The position numbers and the translations under genes are program-made. The notes below the pieces were generated by a model. That model worked only from the letters and a program-made list of their open reading frames with translations, was not told the origin of the DNA and searched no databases. A stretch of 64,000 bases of DNA from Parapedobacter defluvii (GTDB taxonomy: Bacteria > Bacteroidota > Bacteroidia > Sphingobacteriales > Sphingobacteriaceae). Positions within the stretch are counted from its first letter, which is position 1, and every line of letters starts with the position of its first letter. Positions 34,664-44,393 of the stretch are shown piece by piece. The stretch lies in assembly GCF_014642075.1 (NCBI RefSeq), contig NZ_BMIK01000007.1, forward strand, positions 168,753 through 232,752. The letters are read 5' to 3'.

Positions 34664-37411
34664 ATGAAGAGGTATGTAATTACGACATTGTGTTTGGTGA
34701 TAGCCGGCCAGCTGATGGCAGGCCCCGACAACATCGCGCCGTCTGCAAAAGTAACCGCTTCTTCGGTTAACAGCCCAAAGGCTTTGGAGCGGGGACTGAT
34801 AGACGGGCTTATCGGGATCGAAAATAAAGGAGAATGGTCATCGCAGAGTACCTTGACTTCCTGGGGTGCGATTGATTATCCCTGGGTTCAACTGGATTGG
34901 AACCAGCCACAACGGATCAACCGCATCGTGCTGTATGACCGGGCGACCCGGGATAGCCATACCGCAGGTGGTACCCTGTATTTCAGCGATGGAAGCAGCT
35001 TAGCGGTAAGTGCTATTCCCAACGACGGTCGGGCAAAAACGATAGATTTCCCCGAGAAAGAGGTGGTATGGGTCCGGTTTGAGGTAACAGACGGTGATGG
35101 CTTACAGCTGGGCCTGTCGGAAATGGAAGTATATCCCACAGCCGGCAATACTGTTGATTTTGTATCGAAGGTGGATCCGTATATCGAATCGGCCCGTGGC
35201 CGTTACTTCTTTTTTGTGACCGGCAACCAACCGTTTGGCATGATCGGTGCGGCCCCGCTGACACGTAACAAAAACCAGTACGGCGGTGGTTATAATTACA
35301 ATTCGCTGGAAGTGCTCGGCTTTCCGCAGGTGCATGGCTGGATGCTTTCGGGCATTACCCTGATGCCGACTACCGGTACGGTAGACCCAAGGAAAGGGGA
35401 GCAGTATTGGAAATCGAAGTTCAGCCACGACGGTGAAATCGTACAGCCCGCCTACCACCGCCTGTTTCTGGAAGACTACGGCATCTGGGTAGAGCAGACC
35501 GCCACTGAGCGGGTGAGTTTTTACCGATTGCGCTATACCAAAAATACCGCGTCCGATATTCTGCTCAACCTTGGCGGGTACCTCGGCGAAACGACGATGA
35601 CAGATGCCGATGTACGCAGGGTAAGCGATACCGAACTGGAAGGATCGGTGATATCCACGGGGCGTTTCTGGGGTGGCCCGGACAAGGTAAAAATATTCTT
35701 CGTGATGAAGTTTGACAAACCCTTTCACACACTTGATGGGTGGAACGGCAGTGAAACCTACAGCCAGGTGACCCGCCTGAAAGGTAGCAGCGAGGTACAT
35801 CCGAAGAATGCGGGTGAGTCTTACGTCGACGCTCCCACCGCTGGGGTATCGGCACGCTATGCCGTAGCAGCAGGCGAACAAATCCAGGTGAAATTTGCCA
35901 TTTCCTATACCAGCGTGGAAAACGCGCGGAACAACCTGAATGCGGAATGCGATCACTGGGACTTCGACGCGGTACGAGCTCAATCGAGGGCAGTATGGAA
36001 TGAATACCTGGGCCGGATCGACGTGAAAGGGGGAACCGAGGCACAGCGGGTGAAGTTCTATACCGATCTATGGCATGTGTTGATGGGAAGACACAAAATC
36101 GACGATGTGTCTGGCGATTATCCGGACTATACGCAGGGTGACCGTGAAGGGCGGTTTACCAAAAATGCCCGGTTGATTGTACGGACACTTCCCAAGAATC
36201 CCGACGGCAGCGTACGCTTCCACATGTACAATTCGGACGCCTTCTGGCTGACACAGTGGAATCTCAACGTATTATGGGGCCTGGCATGGCCAGAAGTACT
36301 CGATGATTTCGCGGCAAGCCTGGTACAATACGCCAAAAATGGGGGGCTATTGCCCCGCGGACCCAATGTGGGCGGGTATTCCTTTATCATGACAAGTTGC
36401 CCGGCAACCAATTTAATTACCAGTGCCTATCAAAAGGGCATGCTGACCAAGATGGACCCCGCAGATGCCTACCTTGCGATGGTGGAAAACCACAAGCCGG
36501 GAGGAATGCTGGGTCCCAAAGAAGAAATAGCGTTTTACATTAAAAACGGCTATTATCCCGGAAATGCAGGTATTACCATAGAGGCGGCTTTTCAGGACTG
36601 GGCATTGAGTCAAATGGCCGAGAAAATGGGAAAAGGAAAAGACGCTGTTTACTACGCCAAACGATCCATGGGATGGAAAAAGCTATTCCGGCCGGATCAG
36701 CAGCTAATTTTCCCTAAGGATGCGGACGGCCGGTGGCTGCATGACGACCCGTTGAGCGGCCAGGGCTGGATCGAAGCCAATGCTTGGCAGGCTACATGGG
36801 GTCTGTCGCACGCGGTCCCGGAGCTGGCACAACTGATGGGTGGAAACGATGCATTCTGCAAAAAGCTGAATCATGCCTTCGAGCAATCCGCCAAAGACGA
36901 TTTTGTTTTCGGCTACAGCAACGGGTATGTAAGTTATGCCAACCAACCGGGCTGTTCCAATGCGCACGTATTCAGCCATGCCGACCAACCGTGGCTGACC
37001 CAATACTGGGTGAGGCGGGTGAAGGAACAGGCCTATGGCGCCATCACCCCGGATAAAGGATATGGGGGGCATGACGAAGACCAGGGACAGATGGGTGGCG
37101 TAAGTGCCCTGATGGCCATCGGGCTGTTCAACATCCAGGGGAACAGCGGCATTAACCCCCGGTATGACCTCACAAGCCCGATTTTCGATGAGGTCACCAT
37201 CAAGCTCCATCCGGACTATTACCAAGGGACCGCATTCAAAATCAAGGTAAACAACAATTCGAAAGATAACTGCTATATCCAGCGGACGGCATTGAATGGG
37301 ACGGATTTCAGTCATTTTCAATTGAGTCATTCCGATTTCGCCCAGGGAGGCGAACTGGAGATGTGGCTGGGTCCCACTCCCAACAAAAACTGGGGTATTC
37401 AAAAACAATAA
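34664..37411 (+). CDS. GH92-type alpha-mannosidase with F5/8C domain, divergent
   Basis: The ATG at 34664 begins a signal peptide (YVITTLCLVIAGQLMAG); the open frame extends upstream by 15 residues without support. Residues 25-165 are an F5/8-type C carbohydrate-binding domain (NRIVLYDRATRDSHTAGGTL). The rest is GH92-like: NQPFGMIGAAPLTRN, GYNYNSLEVLGFPQVHG in place of the usual GFSHTHLSGTG, TIEAAFQDWALSQMAEKMGK, EDQGQMGGVSALMAIGLFNI and YYQGTAFKIKVNNNS. GH92 enzymes are calcium-dependent exo-alpha-mannosidases of the periplasm or cell surface. The sequence is clearly divergent, so linkage specificity is unknown. Confidence 0.85.
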   Translation: MKRYVITTLCLVIAGQLMAGPDNIAPSAKVTASSVNSPKALERGLIDGLIGIENKGEWSSQSTLTSWGAIDYPWVQLDWNQPQRINRIVLYDRATRDSHTAGGTLYFSDGSSLAVSAIPNDGRAKTIDFPEKEVVWVRFEVTDGDGLQLGLSEMEVYPTAGNTVDFVSKVDPYIESARGRYFFFVTGNQPFGMIGAAPLTRNKNQYGGGYNYNSLEVLGFPQVHGWMLSGITLMPTTGTVDPRKGEQYWKSKFSHDGEIVQPAYHRLFLEDYGIWVEQTATERVSFYRLRYTKNTASDILLNLGGYLGETTMTDADVRRVSDTELEGSVISTGRFWGGPDKVKIFFVMKFDKPFHTLDGWNGSETYSQVTRLKGSSEVHPKNAGESYVDAPTAGVSARYAVAAGEQIQVKFAISYTSVENARNNLNAECDHWDFDAVRAQSRAVWNEYLGRIDVKGGTEAQRVKFYTDLWHVLMGRHKIDDVSGDYPDYTQGDREGRFTKNARLIVRTLPKNPDGSVRFHMYNSDAFWLTQWNLNVLWGLAWPEVLDDFAASLVQYAKNGGLLPRGPNVGGYSFIMTSCPATNLITSAYQKGMLTKMDPADAYLAMVENHKPGGMLGPKEEIAFYIKNGYYPGNAGITIEAAFQDWALSQMAEKMGKGKDAVYYAKRSMGWKKLFRPDQQLIFPKDADGRWLHDDPLSGQGWIEANAWQATWGLSHAVPELAQLMGGNDAFCKKLNHAFEQSAKDDFVFGYSNGYVSYANQPGCSNAHVFSHADQPWLTQYWVRRVKEQAYGAITPDKGYGGHDEDQGQMGGVSALMAIGLFNIQGNSGINPRYDLTSPIFDEVTIKLHPDYYQGTAFKIKVNNNSKDNCYIQRTALNGTDFSHFQLSHSDFAQGGELEMWLGPTPNKNWGIQKQ

Positions 37412-37433
37412 GTGATTAACCAATTATTCTGAC

Positions 37434-40400
37434 ATGAAACATAGATTATGGGTATTATTCGGTTCCCTGCTTTTCGTGCTCGCCGGACCACGGGTCCAGG
37501 CGCAGCAGCAATCTTACCAAGGGAATGTTAAAGACACCGATGGTGCGCCACTTTCCGGGGTGAGCATCGCGATCAAGGAAACATCAACGGGCACGGTAAC
37601 CGATGGTAACGGTTCATTTACGATACAGGCGAAACGCGGCGATTACCTGGTGTTCTCGTACGTCGGCTACGAAGGGCAGGAAATCCTACTCGGCGAAAGC
37701 CGGACGGTAGACGTCGTCCTAAGTCCGCAGGTGAATCTGCTGGAAGAAATGGTTGTGGTGGGATACGGGCAGGTGCGGAAAGGCGACCTTACTTCCGCTA
37801 TTTCGAGTGTAAAAGCAGCGGATCTAGTGAAAACTTCGGTCACTTCACTCGATCAGGGCCTTCAAGGACGGGCGGCCGGAATGGTAGTAACCAATACATC
37901 GGGCCAGCCCGGCGCGGCAACCTCCATCCGCATACGGGGGACCAGCTCCATTATGGGTACAAATGAACCGCTGTATGTGATAGACGGTATCCCGGTAATC
38001 GGCGAAGGTTCCACGAGTACGGGCATGTTCCACAGTCCGGCACTCAATTCGTTGACAAGCATCAATCCCGGCGACGTCGAGTCCATCGAGATCCTCAAAG
38101 ACGCCTCCGCCACCGCCATCTATGGCGCAAGGGGTGCAAACGGCGTGATCCTGATTACTACCAAACGCGGATCAAGCGGACGTGTCAAGACCTCATTCAA
38201 TGCTTATTACGGTTTGCAGCAGGTGGCCAATACGATGAATATGCTCAACGCAGAGCAGCTGGCCATGCTGGGCAACGAAGCGGCCGATAATGCAAACATT
38301 GACCGGAAACTGATTTTTGCGGACCTGAACAACCTCCGGAAACGGAGCACGGACTGGCAGAGCGAGATCTTCCGGATAGCGCCCATCCAAAATTACGAAT
38401 TGAGTTTTTCGGGTGGAAATGACGCCGCAGCTTATTTTTTATCGGCCAATTACATGGGTCAGGACGGGATCATCATCGGGTCGGACTTCAACAAAGCGAA
38501 CGTCCGGCTTAATCTCGATCAACGGATCGGCTCGCGGCTGAAAGTCGGTACTTCGTTAAATGTGTCGCACAGTTCATCGAACGGTGTCGTAACCAACTCC
38601 GAGGGTGCATTTGCATCCAGCATTACCTCGTGGGCGCTGGAAATGAATCCAGCTTTGCCTGTGCGCCAGGCAGATGGTTCGTATGTCTACGAAAACAACA
38701 CCTCCAACCCTGCAGTGGGAAACCCGGTACAGGATGCGAACGAATTTAAGCAATTGAACAAAACCGCACGGGCCCTGGGCAACTTCTACGCAGACCTGAC
38801 CCTGGCAGAGGGGCTGAACTTCAAGTCGAGCGTCGGGATTGACTATTATCAGGTCAAGGAACAGAGCTTTTCTTCCAAGGACATCAAGCGGGGCGAAAGC
38901 AACGGTGGCAGTGCCAGTGTAGGTACGGTGGATGGTTATACCTGGTTGTGGGAGAACACGTTGAATTATAACCGGAGGTTCGGCACCCAGCATCAGCTGA
39001 ATGCCGTGGCGGGTATGACGGTACAGGCATTTGAAGGTCAGAACCTGGCGGTAGCCAATTCGGAATTCAACGATGGCCGTCTGGGATATTACGCCATTCA
39101 GGCGGGTGCCCGCAGGCAGATCACCAATTCGGGTTATTCCGGCTGGCAGATGTTGTCTTACCTCGCCCGTGCCAACTACTCTTATGCCAACCGGTACCTG
39201 GTTACGCTGACCGGACGGGTGGACGGCTCTTCCAAGTTCGGCGCCAACAACCGGTACGGTTTCTTCCCCTCGGCAGCGGTTGCATGGCGTGCATCGGAAG
39301 AACAGTTTCTGCAGGACTGGGAAAGCCTGAGCGACCTGAAAATCCGCGTAGGCTACGGGGTGGTCGGCAACGAAGGAATTCCGCCCTACAGCTCGCAGGG
39401 CCTGTTGCTGAACATGGAAGCCTATATCGGCGATAGCGAAATTATCAAAGGACAGGCCCCCTATACCCTGAACAACAAGGAACTGAAATGGGAAACAACG
39501 GCCCAGTTTGACGTGGGACTGGACGTAGGACTGTTCAACAACCGGTATTCCCTTACCGCTGATTTCTACATCAAGAAAACCAGCGACCTGTTGCTCAATG
39601 TACCCGTTGCATTCCATACCGGATACGACCTGGCGATGCAGAACGTGGGCGATATGGAAAACCGAGGGTTTGAGGTGGCACTGAATGCCGTACCTGTTGA
39701 CGGGAACCGGTTTAAGTGGGACGCAAACCTAACCTTCGGGTTTAACCGCAACAAGGTGACCAACCTGGTGGGTACGGAAGAGGGGCTGATCGGTGCCTCC
39801 ATCATGGGCATCTCCAACTGGACCCGGGTAAAAGAGGGTACACCCATCGGCACAATGTACGGCTATAAAACCGATGGCATTGCCCAACTGAATGAAAACC
39901 TTGGCGAGATCCCCTATTTTCCGGGACGGAGCATCCTGTACGGAGACCGCAAATACGTAGATAAAAACGGGGATGGCGGATTGAATGAAGCCGACCTGTT
40001 TGTACTCGGCAATGCGAATCCCGATTTTACCTACGGCTGGAACAACACCTTCAGTTTCAATCTAGGTGAACGGGCAGGAAACATACACCTTTCATTGTTC
40101 TTGCAGGGCGTATACGGCAATGAGATCGCTAACTTCAACAAATTTGCGCTGGAGAGCTTTGACGGTACCCGTAACAATACGACAACGGCGTTGGAGCGCT
40201 GGACACCCGACAATCCCAGTAACCGGTATCCGCGGGCGAATGCTACGCCGATGGCGGCCGTGATGTCAGACCATCAGCTAGAGGACGGATCATACCTGCG
40301 GGTGAAAGACGTGACGCTTGCATACGACCTGCCGAATACCTGGTTACGCAACATCCGGAGCTCTGCCCTGCAGATCGCCGTGGGCGCCAAAAATATATAT

Positions 40401-40532
40401 ACGTTTACCAACTACTCGGGGTTTGACCCGGAAGTGAGCCGCTTTGGTGCCGATAACTTGAGTATGGGTGCTGATTACGGTACCTATCCGATGCCTAAAT
40501 TATACACCATTAGTTTGAAGGCTAATTTTTAA
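37434..40532 (+). CDS. SusC/RagA-family TonB-dependent transporter
   Basis: A 1032-residue outer-membrane porter. A signal peptide (LWVLFGSLLFVLAGPRVQAQQ), a carboxypeptidase-regulatory-like domain (residues 30-110, GNVKDTDGAPLSGVSIAIKE), the plug with the SusC signature (GQVRKGDLTSAISSVKAADL, IRIRGTSSIMGTNEPLYVIDGIP, ATAIYGARGANGVILITTKRG) and a 22-strand barrel ending in KLYTISLKANF. It imports oligosaccharides using TonB energy. The SusD gene follows after 11 bases. It is a full-length partner for the local GH92. Confidence 0.97.
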   Translation: MKHRLWVLFGSLLFVLAGPRVQAQQQSYQGNVKDTDGAPLSGVSIAIKETSTGTVTDGNGSFTIQAKRGDYLVFSYVGYEGQEILLGESRTVDVVLSPQVNLLEEMVVVGYGQVRKGDLTSAISSVKAADLVKTSVTSLDQGLQGRAAGMVVTNTSGQPGAATSIRIRGTSSIMGTNEPLYVIDGIPVIGEGSTSTGMFHSPALNSLTSINPGDVESIEILKDASATAIYGARGANGVILITTKRGSSGRVKTSFNAYYGLQQVANTMNMLNAEQLAMLGNEAADNANIDRKLIFADLNNLRKRSTDWQSEIFRIAPIQNYELSFSGGNDAAAYFLSANYMGQDGIIIGSDFNKANVRLNLDQRIGSRLKVGTSLNVSHSSSNGVVTNSEGAFASSITSWALEMNPALPVRQADGSYVYENNTSNPAVGNPVQDANEFKQLNKTARALGNFYADLTLAEGLNFKSSVGIDYYQVKEQSFSSKDIKRGESNGGSASVGTVDGYTWLWENTLNYNRRFGTQHQLNAVAGMTVQAFEGQNLAVANSEFNDGRLGYYAIQAGARRQITNSGYSGWQMLSYLARANYSYANRYLVTLTGRVDGSSKFGANNRYGFFPSAAVAWRASEEQFLQDWESLSDLKIRVGYGVVGNEGIPPYSSQGLLLNMEAYIGDSEIIKGQAPYTLNNKELKWETTAQFDVGLDVGLFNNRYSLTADFYIKKTSDLLLNVPVAFHTGYDLAMQNVGDMENRGFEVALNAVPVDGNRFKWDANLTFGFNRNKVTNLVGTEEGLIGASIMGISNWTRVKEGTPIGTMYGYKTDGIAQLNENLGEIPYFPGRSILYGDRKYVDKNGDGGLNEADLFVLGNANPDFTYGWNNTFSFNLGERAGNIHLSLFLQGVYGNEIANFNKFALESFDGTRNNTTTALERWTPDNPSNRYPRANATPMAAVMSDHQLEDGSYLRVKDVTLAYDLPNTWLRNIRSSALQIAVGAKNIYTFTNYSGFDPEVSRFGADNLSMGADYGTYPMPKLYTISLKANF

Positions 40533-40543
40533 TTAGAGAAGAT

Positions 40544-42055
40544 ATGAACGCATTAACCACTCAACTTCGGATTGCCTTGCTTTCAGCCTGCCTGTGCACG
40601 GCCTGTGGAGATTTTTTAGACGAAGTGCCGAAATCGACCGTCACCTCCGAAAACTACTACAAGACCCGGGAAGATGCCATTGCAGCAACCGATGCCATAT
40701 ACGACTACCTGATTTCCGGTTATGCACCGGGGGGATTGTGGGATGAGAATTTCGGCGGATTGTTCTTCAATGATTTTTGGGAGCTGCCGGAACTGATGTC
40801 TGACAATATGACGAGCAAGCAATCGTCTGTTGACTTCGTTTCTACATCCAATTTCCAGATAGACGCATTCAACAGCCGGATACGGATTCTATGGCGCGAT
40901 TTCTATCAGACGATCAATGCCTGCAATACGGTCATCCAAAAAGTACCTGACATCCCGATGGATGAGGTATTGAAGAATCAACTGGTTGCCGAGGCCCGCT
41001 TTTTCAGGGCGTTATGCTACTTCGAGCTTACACGCTTTTTCGGTGATGTACCCTTGCATACCGCGCCCGTGGAGAACGTCAGCGCCGCCAACATCGAACG
41101 TACGCCAACCGATCAGATTTACCCTGTCGTTTTGGAAGACCTGGCTTTCGCCGAAGCAAACCTGACCTATGCCGACCGATTGGGTTTCGGCAGGCCCTAT
41201 GCACGCTCTGCGTCCGCATTGCTCGCACGTGTTTACCTGACACTGGGGGTGAAGCAGAGCAACACCACTTACCTGACGCAGGCGGTTGAAAAAGCCGACC
41301 TGGTCATCCCCGAGTTCCCGTTGTTCAGTGGGCCCACCGGCTATGCCGATATCTTCAAACTCAGCAACCGCTTCAAGGGCGAACACATCTGGGAGGTCAA
41401 CTTCAACGCCACATTGAGCCAGGGATGGAAAGGCAACCAGTTTCTGGTACGCCTGCTGCCACAGATGGACACTGGCAAAGGTGGACCGGCCAACGGGCAG
41501 GGATACGATGCTGCTACAGCAGCACTGTATTCCGCTTTCGACCCCATGGATGCGCGGCGGGACGTTACTTTATTCAAAAGTTTCACCTACAGCGACAACA
41601 CGACGGAAAATTTCAGTGACCCGTACTTCTGCAAATACTGGGACCGCGTGGCAGAGCCGAACGGCAACGAATCGGACGCAACCTACCCGTATCTACGCAC
41701 CGCAGAAATGTACCTCATCAAAGCGGAAGCACTCAACGAGCTTAACAACGGCCCTAACGGGGAGGCAAAGGCTGCCCTCAACGCCATCCGTCACCGGGCC
41801 GGGCTGGGAGATACACCTGCCGGAAATTATGCGGATTTCAAGAAAGCGGTACTGGCGGAGCGAAGACTGGAGTTTGCCGGAGAAGGTCACCGCTGGCACG
41901 ACCTCGTGCGGATGTGCACCCTGGAAGAGCTGAGCACGCTGGTGAAAGCTGCTAAACCCAACGCGCAACCGAAGGCAGCCAATCTGCTCTTTCCGATCCC
42001 ACAGCGGGAACGGGATATCACCAACGGAAAGCTGACCCAAAATGAAGGTTATTAA
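40544..42055 (+). CDS. SusD/RagB-family lipoprotein
   Basis: A 503-residue lipoprotein with signal and lipobox LLSACLCTACGDFLDEVPKS. The family's N-terminal VTSENYYKTREDAIAATDAIYDYL, the helical YFELTRFFGDVPLHTAPVENVSA segment and the C-terminal RRLEFAGEGHRWHDLVRM followed by IPQRERDITNGKLTQNEGY are all present. It caps the SusC pore and binds glycan at the surface. The downstream propeller gene starts 14 bases before its stop, so translation is coupled. Confidence 0.97.
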   Translation: MNALTTQLRIALLSACLCTACGDFLDEVPKSTVTSENYYKTREDAIAATDAIYDYLISGYAPGGLWDENFGGLFFNDFWELPELMSDNMTSKQSSVDFVSTSNFQIDAFNSRIRILWRDFYQTINACNTVIQKVPDIPMDEVLKNQLVAEARFFRALCYFELTRFFGDVPLHTAPVENVSAANIERTPTDQIYPVVLEDLAFAEANLTYADRLGFGRPYARSASALLARVYLTLGVKQSNTTYLTQAVEKADLVIPEFPLFSGPTGYADIFKLSNRFKGEHIWEVNFNATLSQGWKGNQFLVRLLPQMDTGKGGPANGQGYDAATAALYSAFDPMDARRDVTLFKSFTYSDNTTENFSDPYFCKYWDRVAEPNGNESDATYPYLRTAEMYLIKAEALNELNNGPNGEAKAALNAIRHRAGLGDTPAGNYADFKKAVLAERRLEFAGEGHRWHDLVRMCTLEELSTLVKAAKPNAQPKAANLLFPIPQRERDITNGKLTQNEGY

Positions 42056-43205
42056 ATACGTTGGGACCTGGGGCGTGGCGTACTGCCTATTGGCCGTACC
42101 CGTCTATGCAACTACCTGCAACGGCGTTGAGATCCATGTGCAGGACAAACGTGCGGATACGTTGGCACAGCGGAAACAGGAACCCAATGCGGTCGAACTA
42201 TTTCCGCAGTTTACCGACAGGCTGATGCCCGAACGAGGTAGCGGGGTAACGGGTGGCGATGGATCCATATCCATCGACCTACAGGATGGCAGAAGCCTCT
42301 TTATGTGGGGCGATAGCTTCCTTGGAGAAGTGATTGACGGGAAACGACCCCGGGAGACCTCCAAACTGGTGATCGGAAACATCTTTACCGTACTGTCGCA
42401 CGACACGGTGCTGTCGTATTTCCGGGGGACAGCCACACATCCGGAATCGTGGCTGGTTCCGGATACGACGAAAGGTACCGGAAATTGGTATTGGCCGGGA
42501 AATGGATTTGTCCGCGATAAACGACTGCACTTATTTATGTCTGAATTCCGTCGCACGGGCAATCAGATTTTCGATTTCGGATACGTGGGCTGTGATTACT
42601 TCATCCTGGATGCAGAAACACTGGAACCCCTTGAAAAACATAATTTTCCGGCTGCCAACGTCAAGGGTGTCCACTATGGGCATGCTGTGGTGGACGATGG
42701 GACGTATGTTTACAACTATGGCACGTTGACGGATTCGACGGGTTTTGCCCGGGTACATGTAGCCAGGGCAACCCTGACAGACGGTGTATTGCAGGATTGG
42801 CAGTATTATTCGGATGGGAACTGGGCAGACAACCCAGCTGCCTCCACCCCACTGCAGGGAATACAGACCAACGTATCGGAACAGTTCAACGTGTTTAAGT
42901 TAAAGGGGCGGTACGTATTGGTAACCCAAACACGCAGCCAGGAAAATGAGGTATTTGTCGCCCTTTCGGACCATCCTGCGGGGCCTTTCAGCCAAGAGAA
43001 GAAAATTTTCAAGGTGTCCGAACCGTTGGCCGAGAAAAAAATGTTTGCATATAACACGATGGTCCATCCGCAATTTCAGAAAGAGGATCGTATATTGATG
43101 TGCTATAATGTGAATTGCTATGAAGAAGCAGATTTATTTAATCATGCTTCGTATTATAAGCCGAGATTCTTTTGGGTACCGATCAAAGCGATCTTAGGCG
43201 ACTGA
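42042..43205 (+). CDS. Secreted five-bladed-propeller-like protein (DUF4185/DUF5005-like), copy 1
   Basis: A 387-residue protein with a signal peptide (YVGTWGVAYCLLAVPVYAT). The repeated blade motifs LFMWGDSFLGEV, NWYWPGNGFVRDKRLHLF, HYGHAVVDDGTYVYNYG, QFNVFKLKGRYVLVTQ and YNTMVHPQF are typical of glycosidase-like propellers with the GDS signature, as in DUF4185/DUF5005 families. No catalytic function is established. A paralogue follows at 44394 with an MFS gene between them. The start overlaps the susD stop by 14 bases. Confidence 0.7.
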   Translation: MKVIKYVGTWGVAYCLLAVPVYATTCNGVEIHVQDKRADTLAQRKQEPNAVELFPQFTDRLMPERGSGVTGGDGSISIDLQDGRSLFMWGDSFLGEVIDGKRPRETSKLVIGNIFTVLSHDTVLSYFRGTATHPESWLVPDTTKGTGNWYWPGNGFVRDKRLHLFMSEFRRTGNQIFDFGYVGCDYFILDAETLEPLEKHNFPAANVKGVHYGHAVVDDGTYVYNYGTLTDSTGFARVHVARATLTDGVLQDWQYYSDGNWADNPAASTPLQGIQTNVSEQFNVFKLKGRYVLVTQTRSQENEVFVALSDHPAGPFSQEKKIFKVSEPLAEKKMFAYNTMVHPQFQKEDRILMCYNVNCYEEADLFNHASYYKPRFFWVPIKAILGD

Positions 43206-43216
43206 ACAGAACGAAC

Positions 43217-44377
43217 ATGAACAGAGCAAAAACAGTCTTCGCACTCCTGCCGATCGTTTTCGGCTTCTTTATCACCGGATTTGTCGATGTGGTGGGGATT
43301 TCCTCCAGTTATGTCCAACGTGATTTCAACCTCAGCGATACGATGGCAAATTTCCTGCCTTTCGCTGTATTCATCTGGTTCTTCATCTTTTCCATCCCCA
43401 CGGGTATGTTGATGAACAGGGTCGGACGCAAGACAACCGTACAGATCAGCAATGGCATCACACTCGTTGCCATGATGATCCCTTTTGTATACTATTCGTA
43501 CGCCTCCTGTTTGCTAGCCTTTGGCTTGCTGGGCATTGCCAATACCATGCTCCAAGTAGCCCAGAATCCGTTACTGGCCAACGTGGTGTCGGGCAAACAA
43601 CTGACCGGCGCATTGACCACCGGCCAGTTCATCAAAGCCATTTCATCGTTTTCAGGGCCGTTTATCGCGGCATTTGCAGCCTCCTACTTTGGCAGCTGGC
43701 AAACCATGTTTCCCCTTTTTGCGGGTATTACGCTGATCTCATCCATTTGGCTGCAGGTGTCACCGATTCCCAGGGAACAACAGAATCAGCAACCCTCCAC
43801 TTTTCCGGAAGTATGGGGTCTATTATCCAATAAAACAGTTTTATTGCTTTTTCTGGGCATCCTGTTTATCGTAGGGCTGGATGTCGGAATAAACATTACC
43901 ACTCCTAAATTGTTAATGGAACGATGCCAGCTCCCACTGCAAGAAGCCGGCTATGGCGTGAGTGTTTATTTTGCCTGCCGTACGATAGGCACGTTTATCG
44001 GCGCCTTTTTGCTGGCCCGCTATTCTGCATCGGGTTTACTTAAAATCAGCACGTTAGTAGCTGTTTCAGCGTTGGCACTCTTGTTCTCTGCATCGGACAA
44101 AATGACGATCTTCCTGTTGGTAGGCATCGTCGGTTTTGCCGGAGCCAATGTTTTCCCGATCTTGTTCTCGATGGCATTGGGCACCCTTCCTGACAAAGCC
44201 AATGAAATATCGGGATTGATGGTGACCGGTGTGGCGGGAGGTGCGCTCATCCCACTGGTAATGGGCGTCATAACGGACCACTGGGGCAGTCAGCTAGGAG
44301 CCGTTGCCGTCATTATGTGTTGTTCCGTTTACCTGTTGGCCTGTGCATTCCTATTGAAACCCCGCACCACAACTTGA
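43217..44377 (+). CDS. FucP/NagP-type MFS sugar importer
   Basis: The ATG at 43217 starts the family-like N-terminus (MNRAKTVFALLPIVFGFFITGFVDVVGISS). The 386-residue protein has twelve membrane segments and the loop motif MLMNRVGRKTTVQISNG after the second segment. FucP-like carriers move fucose, glucose, mannose or GlcNAc by proton symport in Bacteroidota glycan loci. Mannose is the likely substrate from the locus content. Confidence 0.88.
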   Translation: MNRAKTVFALLPIVFGFFITGFVDVVGISSSYVQRDFNLSDTMANFLPFAVFIWFFIFSIPTGMLMNRVGRKTTVQISNGITLVAMMIPFVYYSYASCLLAFGLLGIANTMLQVAQNPLLANVVSGKQLTGALTTGQFIKAISSFSGPFIAAFAASYFGSWQTMFPLFAGITLISSIWLQVSPIPREQQNQQPSTFPEVWGLLSNKTVLLLFLGILFIVGLDVGINITTPKLLMERCQLPLQEAGYGVSVYFACRTIGTFIGAFLLARYSASGLLKISTLVAVSALALLFSASDKMTIFLLVGIVGFAGANVFPILFSMALGTLPDKANEISGLMVTGVAGGALIPLVMGVITDHWGSQLGAVAVIMCCSVYLLACAFLLKPRTTT

Positions 44378-44393
44378 CATTACCTATACTGTG

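Noticed and set aside
38574..39617. 347-codon minus-strand open frame inside susC
   Set aside because: The plus strand encodes an intact SusC barrel here; the antisense protein shows no known motif or signal.
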